Shown here piece after piece: positions 1 to 5,352 of a DNA stretch of 6,994 bases. The stretch is taken from contig JAJXXI010000676.1 in the NCBI GenBank assembly GCA_021781185.1, forward strand, positions 1 to 6,994, in the 5' to 3' direction. Numbering within the stretch: the stretch's first letter is position 1; the number at the start of each line of letters is the position of its first letter. The stretch comes from a bacterium. Its GTDB lineage: Bacteria; Verrucomicrobiota; Verrucomicrobiia; Limisphaerales; UBA11358. The notes below the pieces were generated by a model. That model made no database searches. It saw only the letters and a program-made list of their open reading frames with translations, and was not told the DNA's origin. Position numbers and translations under genes: made by a program.

Positions 1-533
1 CCCGTTTCGATCTGGGCCAAGCCGCCGGCGGTCTGCACCCCGAACGTCACCCTGTCGTCAAACGGCCGGATGCCGATGAGCACCGAGCCACCCACGCTGA
101 TCAGTCCCCACTCGAATTCGGCGCCGGAGAAGAAACCAACCCAAACCGCGAACGTAAAATCACCCGCCAGCAACGTGTTCGGCGCGAACGACACGAGCGC
201 CGGCCCGCCGGCACCGGCGCTGAAATCGGCGGCGAAATTCACGACGCCGGTCGTTTGCCTGACCGGCACATGGCCACCGCCGTAGGCTTCGGTGAACGAC
301 CATTCCTGCAAATCCCAGCCATTACCGGAGGCATCAAGGCGCGGCGAATTGGCCGGCTCCTCCAGCTTCCAGTAACCCGCCAGTTCCGTCCACAACGTCA
401 CCGGCAACGCTGGCACGAGTTCCGCCAGCCGGCGACGGCGACGGCGCTGTTCCTCCAGCGCAAGCCACGCCCGCCGCTGACCACGCGTCATCGGTGGATT
501 ATTCAGAATCGGTTTGGGCAGGGTGAGGCGCAT
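1..533 (-). CDS. LamG / concanavalin A-like phage structural protein, N-terminal part (runs off left edge)
   Basis: An uninterrupted minus-strand frame from an ATG at 531-533 gives 177 residues before the window ends, so the C terminus is missing. Residues 19-40 are basic and include six consecutive arginines (30-35). From about residue 50 the pattern is that of a laminin-G/jelly-roll lectin domain: GYWKLEE (53-59), a DASGNG turn (67-72) and DFTFAVWVGF (125-134), equivalent to the 'D-F-T-hydrophobic-W' strand of the family. Such domains bind carbohydrate or act as structural modules in phage tail or head-surface proteins. This is family knowledge; the ligand is unknown. The chosen start overlaps the preceding gene by 35 bases; a later in-frame ATG at 489-491 would remove the overlap. 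Neither start has a clear Shine-Dalgarno sequence. Its place downstream of the capsid genes suggests a virion surface protein, but a tail protein is possible. Confidence 0.72.
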   Translation of the reverse strand, partial: MRLTLPKPILNNPPMTRGQRRAWLALEEQRRRRRRLAELVPALPVTLWTELAGYWKLEEPANSPRLDASGNGWDLQEWSFTEAYGGGHVPVRQTTGVVNFAADFSAGAGGPALVSFAPNTLLAGDFTFAVWVGFFSGAEFEWGLISVGGSVLIGIRPFDDRVTFGVQTAGGLAQIET

Positions 534-687
534 CTTCAGGTGGCGTGATTTTCTCCGGCGGTGTTGCCGTCGCTAGTTCAACTGGTTCAGCCGAAGATTT
601 GCCGCAATGCGGGCAGACCGTCGGCACTGGTTCAGGCGGCAGCAATGGCTTCCGCTTGCGCCGGATGTTGGGATAGGATTTGTCCAT
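499..687 (-). CDS. small phage protein with one CxxC motif
   Basis: I do not recognise this 62-residue protein. It has a basic N terminus (NIRRKRK, residues 7-13), a single CPHCG knuckle (25-29) and a proline/glutamate/alanine-rich tail that looks disordered. One CxxC cannot form a full zinc finger in a monomer, so metal binding would need a dimer or a partner. It starts 36 bases after the decoration-like gene and its 3' end overlaps the LamG gene by 35 bases, as in a compact phage operon. No Shine-Dalgarno sequence is visible before the ATG. The reading is supported by position, spacing and strand; function is unknown. A short protein with these features downstream of a capsid gene could be a head-completion or accessory factor, but that is a guess. 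Confidence 0.5.
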   Translation of the reverse strand: MDKSYPNIRRKRKPLLPPEPVPTVCPHCGKSSAEPVELATATPPEKITPPEDAPHPAQTDSE

Positions 688-723
688 AATGGCAGGTGCG
701 GTTGGTGGCAGTCCGGTAGGACC

Positions 724-951
724 TCAAATGGCGTTGATGCCGATGGCGACTTGCCGCCAATTCGCGCCGTCAGAAATGGCGAGACACGGAACCGCGCCCG
801 TGCCACCGGCAGACAGGTAGATGAGGCGACGCGGAAACTTGGCCGGCGTGACGCCAGCCGCGACCGCCGCCGCATTGTTGGTAAAGGTTGGAATCAGGAT
901 TTGTTCACCCGAACGAATCCGCTCGAAACTGCGAGGTTGAAGTTTGCCCAT
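724..951 (-). CDS. small virion decoration-like protein downstream of capsid gene
   Basis: A 75-residue protein. The N terminus (SGEQILIPTFTN) is followed by an alanine-rich stretch and then PRRLIYLSAGGTGAVPCLAI and SDGANWRQVAIG. The pattern 'L-I-Y-hydrophobic-S-x-G-x-x-G-x-x-x-x-A-x-SDG-x-NW' recurs, as I remember it, in short phage structural proteins and at the ends of tail or head fibre proteins. That recollection is the basis for calling it virion-associated; it is not a confident family assignment. It sits 84 bases after the major capsid gene, a common place for head-decoration or capsid-stabilising proteins. A hairpin occupies that gap and could lower its expression relative to the capsid protein. 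The leader is AT-rich (AAATATTTT before the ATG) without a Shine-Dalgarno sequence. Confidence 0.6.
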   Translation of the reverse strand: MGKLQPRSFERIRSGEQILIPTFTNNAAAVAAGVTPAKFPRRLIYLSAGGTGAVPCLAISDGANWRQVAIGINAI

Positions 952-981
952 AAAATATTTTGGTTAAGTTTTTCGGTTAAA

Positions 982-1012
982 CGCTTCGCGCAGGATTTCC
1001 CCGCGCGAAGCG
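982..1012 (-). terminator. hairpin between capsid and decoration-like genes (possible partial terminator)
   Basis: A perfect 10-base inverted repeat (982-991 with 1003-1012, CGCTTCGCGC/GCGCGAAGCG) with an 11-base loop lies just after the capsid gene stop. On the minus-strand transcript it is followed only by TTTAACC, so the U-tract is poor. It could be a leaky terminator that makes capsid mRNA exceed downstream mRNA, or an mRNA-stabilising 3' hairpin. Seen directly; function inferred. Confidence 0.5.
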
Positions 1013-1035
1013 CAATTGCCCGCGCCGGCTCGGCG

Positions 1036-2046
1036 CTAGATATTATGCGTCACGGCCACGACCGGGACGTTTTTGTTTTCCCACACGCGCACCCAATTCG
1101 CGGCCAAGGCCAGCTCCGCGTTGGTCGGGTTGGCACCCGCCACGCTCGCGCTCGTGAACTTCACGCCACGCGGATGCAGGATGAACCGGCGACGGTTCAC
1201 CAGGAACGTGTCGCTGTTGAGCGCGTCACGCGCCATTTCGCACCCTTCCGTGCCGTGACCGCCCTCGACGGGAGCGCCGTTCAGATCGGCAAAGCCCATG
1301 CCGAACGCACCGGGACCGAACAGATAGGTCGTATAGACCAAGCCATCCGTGGTGCCGTTGCGAGACGGACAGCCATCGTCCACGATGACGCGCCGGCCTT
1401 GGAACGTGCGGATTTGCGCCTCACCCTGGCTGTCCGGGATGAAGTCAATCAGGTCGAGCTTGCGCAGCGCCGCTTCCACCGCGGAGTGCATCGCCACCGC
1501 GACCAAACGGTCGCCGCGATCACCGAGGCGTTGCGTCGCATCCACGAACGTCGCACCGTTCAGCTTGGTCGCAGCCGTCTGTGCGGCGATGGATTCACTG
1601 TGGATCGCCAACAGATTGCCCGCCATGCTCGCCGCACCGAAGACGCCGGTGAGGGAGTTGATGAGCATGTATTGGTTCTGGCGATTCCAGTAGTCGGCCA
1701 TGAAGTTCGCCAGCGCCAGCGCCGGATCATCACCCGCGACCACGGTGGCCAGATGATTCCACGACCACGCATTGCCGTCGTTGTGGATGCGGGCGATGTC
1801 CTGGTCCGCCGTGAGTTTCGCCGGCACGAGCGGTGCCGAGTCGGAAAGCGGCTGGCGGTTGCCCGTCAGGTCATTCCAATGCGGCATATTGACTTGCGTG
1901 CCGCCGAGGCTGGCGCGTTCGTCAAAGTCCGGCGTGCGGAGGACGATGCCGGATTGAAACAGGTCGGATTTCTCCGCCGTGCGTTGGAGGACGTAACCGG
2001 CGAACTGCGCCGGCACGATGATGTCTGCAAGTTGAGTTTTTGCCAT
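1036..2046 (-). CDS. major capsid protein (HK97-fold type)
   Basis: A 336-residue protein that would form the icosahedral head shell. The N terminus reads as the 'T-x-L-x-D-I-I-V-P-x-x-F-x-x-Y-V' start and the 'SGI...GG-x-x-x-NMP-x-W-x-DLTG' segment that I recognise from a phage major capsid group (often annotated 'major capsid protein 13-like'). Further on come ADYWNRQNQYMLINSLTGVF (residues about 141-160), VAMHSAVEAALRKLDLIDFI, a GRRVIVDDG strand with YTTYLFGPGAFG, and a C-terminal RRFILHPRGVKF strand, all conserved in that group. Length and gene order (portal, scaffold, capsid) fit. No protease or separate N-terminal delta domain is evident, which is consistent with a distinct scaffold gene upstream. 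The start is separated from the scaffold stop by 23 bases; no Shine-Dalgarno sequence is visible. A long antisense reading frame lies over the gene but is a GC-skew shadow. Confidence 0.93.
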   Translation of the reverse strand: MAKTQLADIIVPAQFAGYVLQRTAEKSDLFQSGIVLRTPDFDERASLGGTQVNMPHWNDLTGNRQPLSDSAPLVPAKLTADQDIARIHNDGNAWSWNHLATVVAGDDPALALANFMADYWNRQNQYMLINSLTGVFGAASMAGNLLAIHSESIAAQTAATKLNGATFVDATQRLGDRGDRLVAVAMHSAVEAALRKLDLIDFIPDSQGEAQIRTFQGRRVIVDDGCPSRNGTTDGLVYTTYLFGPGAFGMGFADLNGAPVEGGHGTEGCEMARDALNSDTFLVNRRRFILHPRGVKFTSASVAGANPTNAELALAANWVRVWENKNVPVVAVTHNI

Positions 2047-2069
2047 AGGTCAGTGTTTGTTGTGATCCG

Positions 2070-2849
2070 TCAGGCAGCGGCCTTGAGGCGGGCAGCAAGT
2101 TGCGGATCGGATTTCTGCAATTTCATTTGCTCGGTCAGGTTGAAGGTTCCCTTCCGATACGGGTTCCGAGCTGCCCGTGCGGAAGCACTGCCGGCGGCAC
2201 CGCCACCAGAGCCAGCAGCACCGCTGCCAGCGTTTGCCTCGAACAAGTGGGGTGCGTCGGACACCAACGCATCCACCCATTCAGCCAAAGTCATCGGGGA
2301 CGTGCCGTCCTTGCCAAAGCGGGGAGTTTGACCATCAAAAGCCTGGGGCACACCGTCCACCAACTTGAAAGTGGCGCGGGCACGCGCCGTAATGTCCGGC
2401 AACGCGGTTGCCCGCAGGCCGCGCTTGGTCGCTTCGGTGACGACGGCTTGATCAATCTGAATCGCGGTGAGGCGACCAGTCAGCGCATCACGTTCGGCGA
2501 CCACGACGCCATGCGTCTTGTCCCATTCAGTGCGGGCGGTCTTGAGGCGAGCCTCAATGACCTTGTCCACTTCACCGGCCTTGATCTGCGCGGCCTCTTC
2601 CAACTGGCGCTTTTCTTCCTCCATCTTCATGGTGGCCGTCCGCAAGGACCGCACGTCGTCAGGGTCAATGCCTTCAAAGCGTTTCAGTTGATGGGTGAGC
2701 GTGATGTTGTTCTGGCGGAATTCATCCAGCTTGGACTGACTCACGACACCATCGGTGTCGAGCAGCCAGGCACCGTCGCGCTCGACGTAGAAGGTTTGAT
2801 GTTCAGCAGGAATTTCCTGCTTGGTTGCATATTTGTATTTCAGGGCCAT
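2070..2849 (-). CDS. phage scaffold / capsid assembly protein
   Basis: A 259-residue protein. Residues 1-35 form a compact start with YVERDGAWLLDTDG. Residues about 40-135 are charged and helical (QSKLDEFRQNNITLTHQLKR, then MKMEEEKRQLEEAAQI), predicting a coiled coil. Residues 205-228 are a Gly/Ala/Ser linker. The last 31 residues (229-259) form a basic helical tail starting NPYRKGTFNLTEQMKLQKSD. Long helices, a flexible linker and a basic helical C terminus are the architecture of tailed-phage scaffolds, whose C terminus docks on the inner face of capsid subunits; the docking role here is inferred. Position between portal and capsid genes supports the call. The ATG lies 5 bases after the portal stop, so translation is probably coupled. 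The leader CTGAAAATT has no Shine-Dalgarno sequence. The 31-residue tail recurs in the gene at 4618-4875. Confidence 0.85.
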   Translation of the reverse strand: MALKYKYATKQEIPAEHQTFYVERDGAWLLDTDGVVSQSKLDEFRQNNITLTHQLKRFEGIDPDDVRSLRTATMKMEEEKRQLEEAAQIKAGEVDKVIEARLKTARTEWDKTHGVVVAERDALTGRLTAIQIDQAVVTEATKRGLRATALPDITARARATFKLVDGVPQAFDGQTPRFGKDGTSPMTLAEWVDALVSDAPHLFEANAGSGAAGSGGGAAGSASARAARNPYRKGTFNLTEQMKLQKSDPQLAARLKAAA

Positions 2850-2854
2850 AATTT

Positions 2855-4438
2855 TCAGGTTACCGGTTTGGCGTTCACATCACCCGGCGCAGTCGGCGTG
2901 ACGACTCCCTCTCCGCGCTGGGGAGAGGGCCGGGGTGAGGTGCTTCGTTTCTCGGTGGCGAGCAGATTGATTTCCTCATCGTTGGTGCGGCCAGGGGCGA
3001 TGACTTCACCGGCACGGAACAGGTCGAGCATCGTCGCCTGACTGATGGCGCCGGCCTGCCAGGCGGCGACCAGGGCGGTGATCTCCAATGCCGACATGCC
3101 GGTGATGCTGAAGTCGGTGTTCAGACTGGCGAGAACAAGGTCGGGACCGATGGCGTCAGGAATCGGCTCGGTCGAATTCCACCAATACACCCAGCGCAGC
3201 ACTTGTGTCAGCGACGCGCTGACACTCAAAGACACGGTGTTCAGGATGGAGTTTTCACCACTCTGACGAAGTTCAATGGCCGCAGCGGTTTCGCCGACCC
3301 GCTTGCGGGATTCCAGCATCCGCGTGCCGAGCACGGCCATGAGTTGCTCGTCACGATCCATCGCCCGCTCGAAGGTGGACAGACCTTGACCGTGAAATTC
3401 CAAGAAGCCAGCCGTGGCACCTGGAGTTTCGGCGACCCATGCCGTGCTGCTGCCAATCCGAAGACTGGAATTTTTGTCAAAGCCAGACACCCAAGCCGTC
3501 GGCAGTGCGGTGAAGTGCATCCCATGCTTGTAGTCAGCACTCAGCCGGTAGTGATCCAGATTGATGGCGATGATGTCCGTCAGTGGAATCTTGTCCACGT
3601 CAGGCAAAGAGTGACGTGGGCCATGAAAGACAAAGGGAATCAGCGGCAGCGGTTTGCCCCGCCGCACCGGGATGCGCGTCTCCACTAACTGCCATTCTTT
3701 TTTGCCGGTGCCGCCGCGTTGCCAAATCTCGACCACGCATTGCCATTCGCTGGTAGGGCGCGCACTCCGTTGCGCGCCGCGTTTTGGTTTCCGACTCGCC
3801 AAAGGTTCCAACCGCAGCACACGAATTTGCTCCACCTGTTCGCAGATAAACCCATCATCCTTGCCCGAGGCCACATTTTCACGCAGCACCACCAGGGACA
3901 GCACCTGCCGCCCGTTCACCATCGTCGTGCGCCAATTCAGGATGTCCTCCGCCTTGTAACGCGCCACATACGCGCGCTCACCGTCATGGCCCGTGGCGCT
4001 GCCACCCCAATCCACCAGCGACCCCGCCCGGCCCACCACCATGATCTCCGCCACCAGCCGATGCGCGTAAGCCGACAACGTCGTCCCCAGCATATCCGCA
4101 TTGCTCAGAAAATTATTCAGCGCCGCCGCCAGCCGGCCTTCTCCGCTCTGGGGAGAAGGTGCCCGAAGGGCGGATGAGGTGGGTTCGACTGGAATCTTGA
4201 AGACCGGTTCCCGCCGGAAAATCAGCCCCGTGAACCCGTCCGCCGTCCGCGCCATCGCATTGAAGAACGACGCCCGCTGTTTATACGCCGCATACTCCGC
4301 ATCATCCTGACAGTCGAGACGCGGCAGATAGCGCGGCCCCGCCGCCTTCACCGCATCCTCACCGGCATAAACATCCCGCGCCCGCATCCACGGCAGGATG
4401 TTCGCGTCATAATCAGGATGCGTGCTGTTCACCGGCAT
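2855..4438 (-). CDS. portal protein, DUF4055 family
   Basis: A 527-residue protein expected to form the dodecameric ring at the capsid vertex through which DNA passes. Family features include the start HPDYDANILPWMRARDVYAG with KAAGPRYLPRL, the FFNAMARTADGFTGLIFRRE segment (59-77), a VGRAGSLVDWGG turn, PLPLIPFVFHGP (263-274), the LDHYRLSADYKHGMHFTALP helix (294-313) and a C-terminal helix around LGTRMLESRKRVGETAAAIE with SGENSIL. I chose the ATG at 4436-4438 because the family begins just there. The frame stays open to 4519, but those 27 extra residues are a translated palindromic repeat. Three parts look like insertions: residues about 87-102 and 499-512 (palindromic repeat copies) and about 215-230 (a second palindrome). 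They lie in linker-like positions, so the protein may still fold. The repeat in the leader leaves GGAGAGGG 12 bases before the ATG. Confidence 0.88.
   Translation of the reverse strand: MPVNSTHPDYDANILPWMRARDVYAGEDAVKAAGPRYLPRLDCQDDAEYAAYKQRASFFNAMARTADGFTGLIFRREPVFKIPVEPTSSALRAPSPQSGEGRLAAALNNFLSNADMLGTTLSAYAHRLVAEIMVVGRAGSLVDWGGSATGHDGERAYVARYKAEDILNWRTTMVNGRQVLSLVVLRENVASGKDDGFICEQVEQIRVLRLEPLASRKPKRGAQRSARPTSEWQCVVEIWQRGGTGKKEWQLVETRIPVRRGKPLPLIPFVFHGPRHSLPDVDKIPLTDIIAINLDHYRLSADYKHGMHFTALPTAWVSGFDKNSSLRIGSSTAWVAETPGATAGFLEFHGQGLSTFERAMDRDEQLMAVLGTRMLESRKRVGETAAAIELRQSGENSILNTVSLSVSASLTQVLRWVYWWNSTEPIPDAIGPDLVLASLNTDFSITGMSALEITALVAAWQAGAISQATMLDLFRAGEVIAPGRTNDEEINLLATEKRSTSPRPSPQRGEGVVTPTAPGDVNAKPVT
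2906..2940 (-). repeat. palindromic dispersed repeat, copy A (in portal C terminus)
   Basis: Arms CCCTCTCC (2907-2914) and GGAGAGGG (2922-2929) with a 7-base loop, followed by CCGGGGTGAGG (2930-2940). It is in frame with the portal and encodes TSPRPSPQRGEG (residues 500-511). Same family and orientation as the elements at 4137, 4451 and 4781. In copies A and C the spacer before GGTGAGG is short, without the small second hairpin of copies B and D. Confidence 0.85.
3757..3778 (-). repeat. GC-rich palindrome inside portal gene (second repeat family)
   Basis: A perfect inverted repeat, GGCGCGCA (3757-3764) and TGCGCGCC (3771-3778), with loop CTCCGT. It is translated in frame as part of SRKPKRGAQRSARPTSEW (residues about 215-232 of the portal), a basic low-complexity patch between two strand-like segments (RVLRLEP and WQCVVEIWQ). 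This is a different sequence family from the CCTCTCC-type repeats. I recall similar GGTAGGGCGCG palindromes as dispersed elements in Verrucomicrobiota, but cannot confirm it here. Confidence 0.65.
4137..4180 (-). repeat. palindromic dispersed repeat, copy B (in portal N-terminal region)
   Basis: Arms CCTTCTCC (4137-4144) and GGAGAAGG (4152-4159), a compensated variant of copy A's arms, so base pairing is conserved. A small hairpin GCCC-GAA-GGGC (4161-4171) and GGATGAGGT follow. It is translated in frame in the portal as TSSALRAPSPQSGEGR (residues 87-102), between FKIPVEP and the AAALNNFLSNADM helix. Confidence 0.83.
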
Positions 4439-4450
4439 AAATTTTTTATT

Positions 4451-4496
4451 CCCTCTCCGGCCCGCTCCCAGCGGGAGGGAGAGGGCCAGGGTGAGG
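4451..4496 (-). repeat. palindromic dispersed repeat, copy C (in portal leader)
   Basis: Arms CCCTCTCC (4451-4458) and GGAGAGGG (4478-4485) enclose an inner stem CCCGCT (4461-4466)/AGCGGG (4470-4475). CCAGGGTGAGG (4486-4496) follows. It lies directly upstream of the portal ATG. On the mRNA its end places GGAGAGGG 12 bases before the start, so it may act as, or mask, a ribosome binding site. Read in the extended portal frame it encodes CLTLALSLPLGAGRRGN, a different frame from copies A, B and D. Confidence 0.85.
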
Positions 4497-4543
4497 CAGG
4501 GTTTAATTTCAGGTTTCAAATTTCCGCTTTTTCAATGGTGGCC

Positions 4544-4557
4544 CCACCGCAAGGTGG
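4544..4557. other. short hairpin with GCAA tetraloop
   Basis: CCACC (4544-4548), GCAA, GGTGG (4553-4557) on the plus strand, which is a GNRA-type tetraloop if transcribed in that direction. It adjoins the intergenic repeat at 4558. A second short palindrome, GCCCC-ACCTT-GGGGC, occurs at about 4635-4649 inside the 3' end of the 85-residue gene. No function can be assigned. Confidence 0.4.
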
Positions 4558-4621
4558 TTCGTGTATTTCGTGTCTTTCGCGGTTAAAAATCTGTGTTTCA
4601 TCTGTGTTAATCTGTGGCTAA
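4558..4621. repeat. dispersed intergenic repeat of TTCGTGT and ATCTGTG units
   Basis: Two blocks of imperfect tandem units. The first reads TTCGTGTA, TTTCGTGTC, TTTCGCGGT and ends in TTAAAAAT. The second reads ATCTGTGTTTC (4589-4599), ATCTGTGTTA (4600-4609), ATCTGTGGCTA (4610-4620). I recall closely similar sequences scattered in intergenic regions of Verrucomicrobiota and Planctomycetota genomes; that is memory, not a search. The stop codon of the 85-residue gene (TAG, 4618-4620) lies within the last unit. The block lies between the 85-residue gene and the portal. Confidence 0.7.
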
Positions 4622-4875
4622 TAAAATTTGGGTCGCCCCACCTTGGGGCCTGCCACCTCGCCATCGGCCTCCGCCTCGGCTTTCAGCCGACGCGCCTTTT
4701 TCGGGTCATCGCGAAGCAGCCGCATTTGCGCCGTCAAATTCCACGTCCGCGACCGGAACGGATTCGGCTTCGGCAAATCCCCCTCGCCCGCAGGAGTGGG
4801 AGAGGGTGGCGCGAATGCGCCGGGTGAGGGTTGTAGGGAAATCCCACTCAAGTTTTGATTTTGGTTTTCGCTCAT
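4618..4875 (-). CDS. 85-residue protein ending in a scaffold-type C-terminal module
   Basis: Residues 1-15 are polar (MSENQNQNLSGISLQ). Residues 16-32 (PSPGAFAPPSPTPAGEG) are a translated palindromic repeat. Residues 38-68, starting NPFRSRTWNLTAQMRLLRDD, align without gaps to the last 31 residues of the scaffold protein at 2070-2849, with 18 identities (N-P-R-T-NLT-QM-L-DP-A-RLKA-A). In scaffolds this basic helical tail is the likely capsid-docking element, so the protein could bind capsid subunits without the long coiled-coil body. A 17-residue tail (GEVAGPKVGRPKFY end) follows. I chose the ATG at 4873-4875. The frame is open to 4968, but the extra part is unconvincing. The leader is AT-rich with a repeated CTGAAA motif and no Shine-Dalgarno sequence. 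Alternatives: a decayed duplicate of the scaffold gene, or an unrelated phage protein sharing a common tail. Confidence 0.6.
   Translation of the reverse strand: MSENQNQNLSGISLQPSPGAFAPPSPTPAGEGDLPKPNPFRSRTWNLTAQMRLLRDDPKKARRLKAEAEADGEVAGPKVGRPKFY
4781..4830 (-). repeat. palindromic dispersed repeat, copy D (in 85-residue gene)
   Basis: Arms CCCTCGCCC (4781-4789) and GGGAGAGGG (4798-4806) with one mismatch, then a small hairpin GGCGC-GAAT-GCGCC (4808-4821) and GGGTGAGGG. It has the same layout as copy B. It is translated as PSPGAFAPPSPTPAGEG in the 85-residue gene, in the same repeat frame (TCACCC read as Ser-Pro) as copies A and B. Confidence 0.83.
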
Positions 4876-4958
4876 AAAAATTTCAGTTTTCAGAATTTCA
4901 GTTTTTGCTCTGGCGACTTTACCACCCATTATTTTTCCGGCATTCCGCGATTTCACGT

Positions 4959-5067
4959 TGCCTGCCACTGCCTGCCATGCGCTGTCGTTTGCCTGCCACC
5001 AGCATACAAATTTTTACATCTAAAAAATTTGACAGGTTTCCTCACGCCCAACACGTCGTGCCTGCCG
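4959..5067. repeat. direct repeats TGCCTGCC[A/G], three in helical phase
   Basis: TGCCTGCCA occurs at 4959-4967, 4969-4977 and 4990-4998, and TGCCTGCCG at 5059-5067. The first three start 10 and 21 bases apart, one and two turns of the helix, as expected for protein-binding sites on one face of DNA. On the transcribed minus strand the unit is TGGCAGGCA. It lies upstream of the 85-residue gene, so an operator or iteron role is possible, or it may be a decayed tandem repeat. Confidence 0.5.
5007..5031. promoter_or_regulatory. AT-rich perfect palindrome, possible operator
   Basis: CAAATTTTT (5007-5015) and AAAAATTTG (5023-5031), a 9-base perfect inverted repeat with a 7-base spacer, beside the TGCCTGCC repeats. 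A plus-strand TTGACA (5029-5034) overlaps the right arm. Symmetry and position fit a repressor site. A weak hairpin or chance in an AT-rich patch is the alternative. Confidence 0.3.
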
Positions 5068-5352
5068 CCGCATTTATACACCTGGTTTTCAGAATTTTTT
5101 CCCGCCCACAAAGCCAGTCACGAACAACCGCGAACCACACCACCCACCGGACGAACAGAACCGCAAAAATTTTGTGAAAAAATAATTTGACGAGTTTTGA
5201 AATCAGCGAAGAGGACGGAGAGAAAACTGTAACCGGAGCGGCCGGTCAGATGGCGGAGCAAAAGCAGCAGTCTCTTGAGGAAACGGCAGGCATCCCGACC
5301 GGCCTTGCGCCAGATATGATTGCTCGGTGTTGGTTCTGGTGGATTCCCGTAT

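Larger units (their letters stand above)
4876..5352. other. intergenic region without a convincing gene
   Basis: Open frames here are short, have unbiased codon use and no recognisable motif. The plus-strand frame 5187-5378 would need a TTG start, and its end is tryptophan-rich by chance. The region holds the TGCCTGCC repeats and the AT palindrome listed separately. As the space upstream of the portal-scaffold-capsid block, it is the most likely place for that block's promoter and control sites, but I see no convincing -35/-10 pair in the minus direction. A plus-strand TTGACA occurs at 5029-5034 without a matching -10. Confidence 0.5.

Noticed and set aside
607..2331. 574-codon plus-strand open frame
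   Set aside because: It lies antisense over the capsid gene and part of the scaffold, which have clear family motifs. Its translation is arginine/histidine/valine-rich without domains, as expected of a GC-skew shadow.
2100..3041. 313-codon plus-strand open frame
   Set aside because: Antisense to the scaffold and portal; no recognisable motif; contains the translated reverse of palindromic repeat copy A.
4439..4519. 27-residue N-terminal extension of the portal
   Set aside because: The extension is a translated copy of the dispersed palindrome, and the family start (HPDYDANILPWMRARDVYAG) follows the ATG at 4436-4438.
4876..4968. Upstream start for the 85-residue gene
   Set aside because: The added 31 residues are lysine-rich low-complexity sequence made from AT-rich repeated CTGAAA leader DNA, and the internal ATG gives a normal polar start.
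4959..5067. CRISPR array
   Set aside because: The repeat unit is only 9 bases, spacings differ (10, 21, 69), and no cas gene is present.
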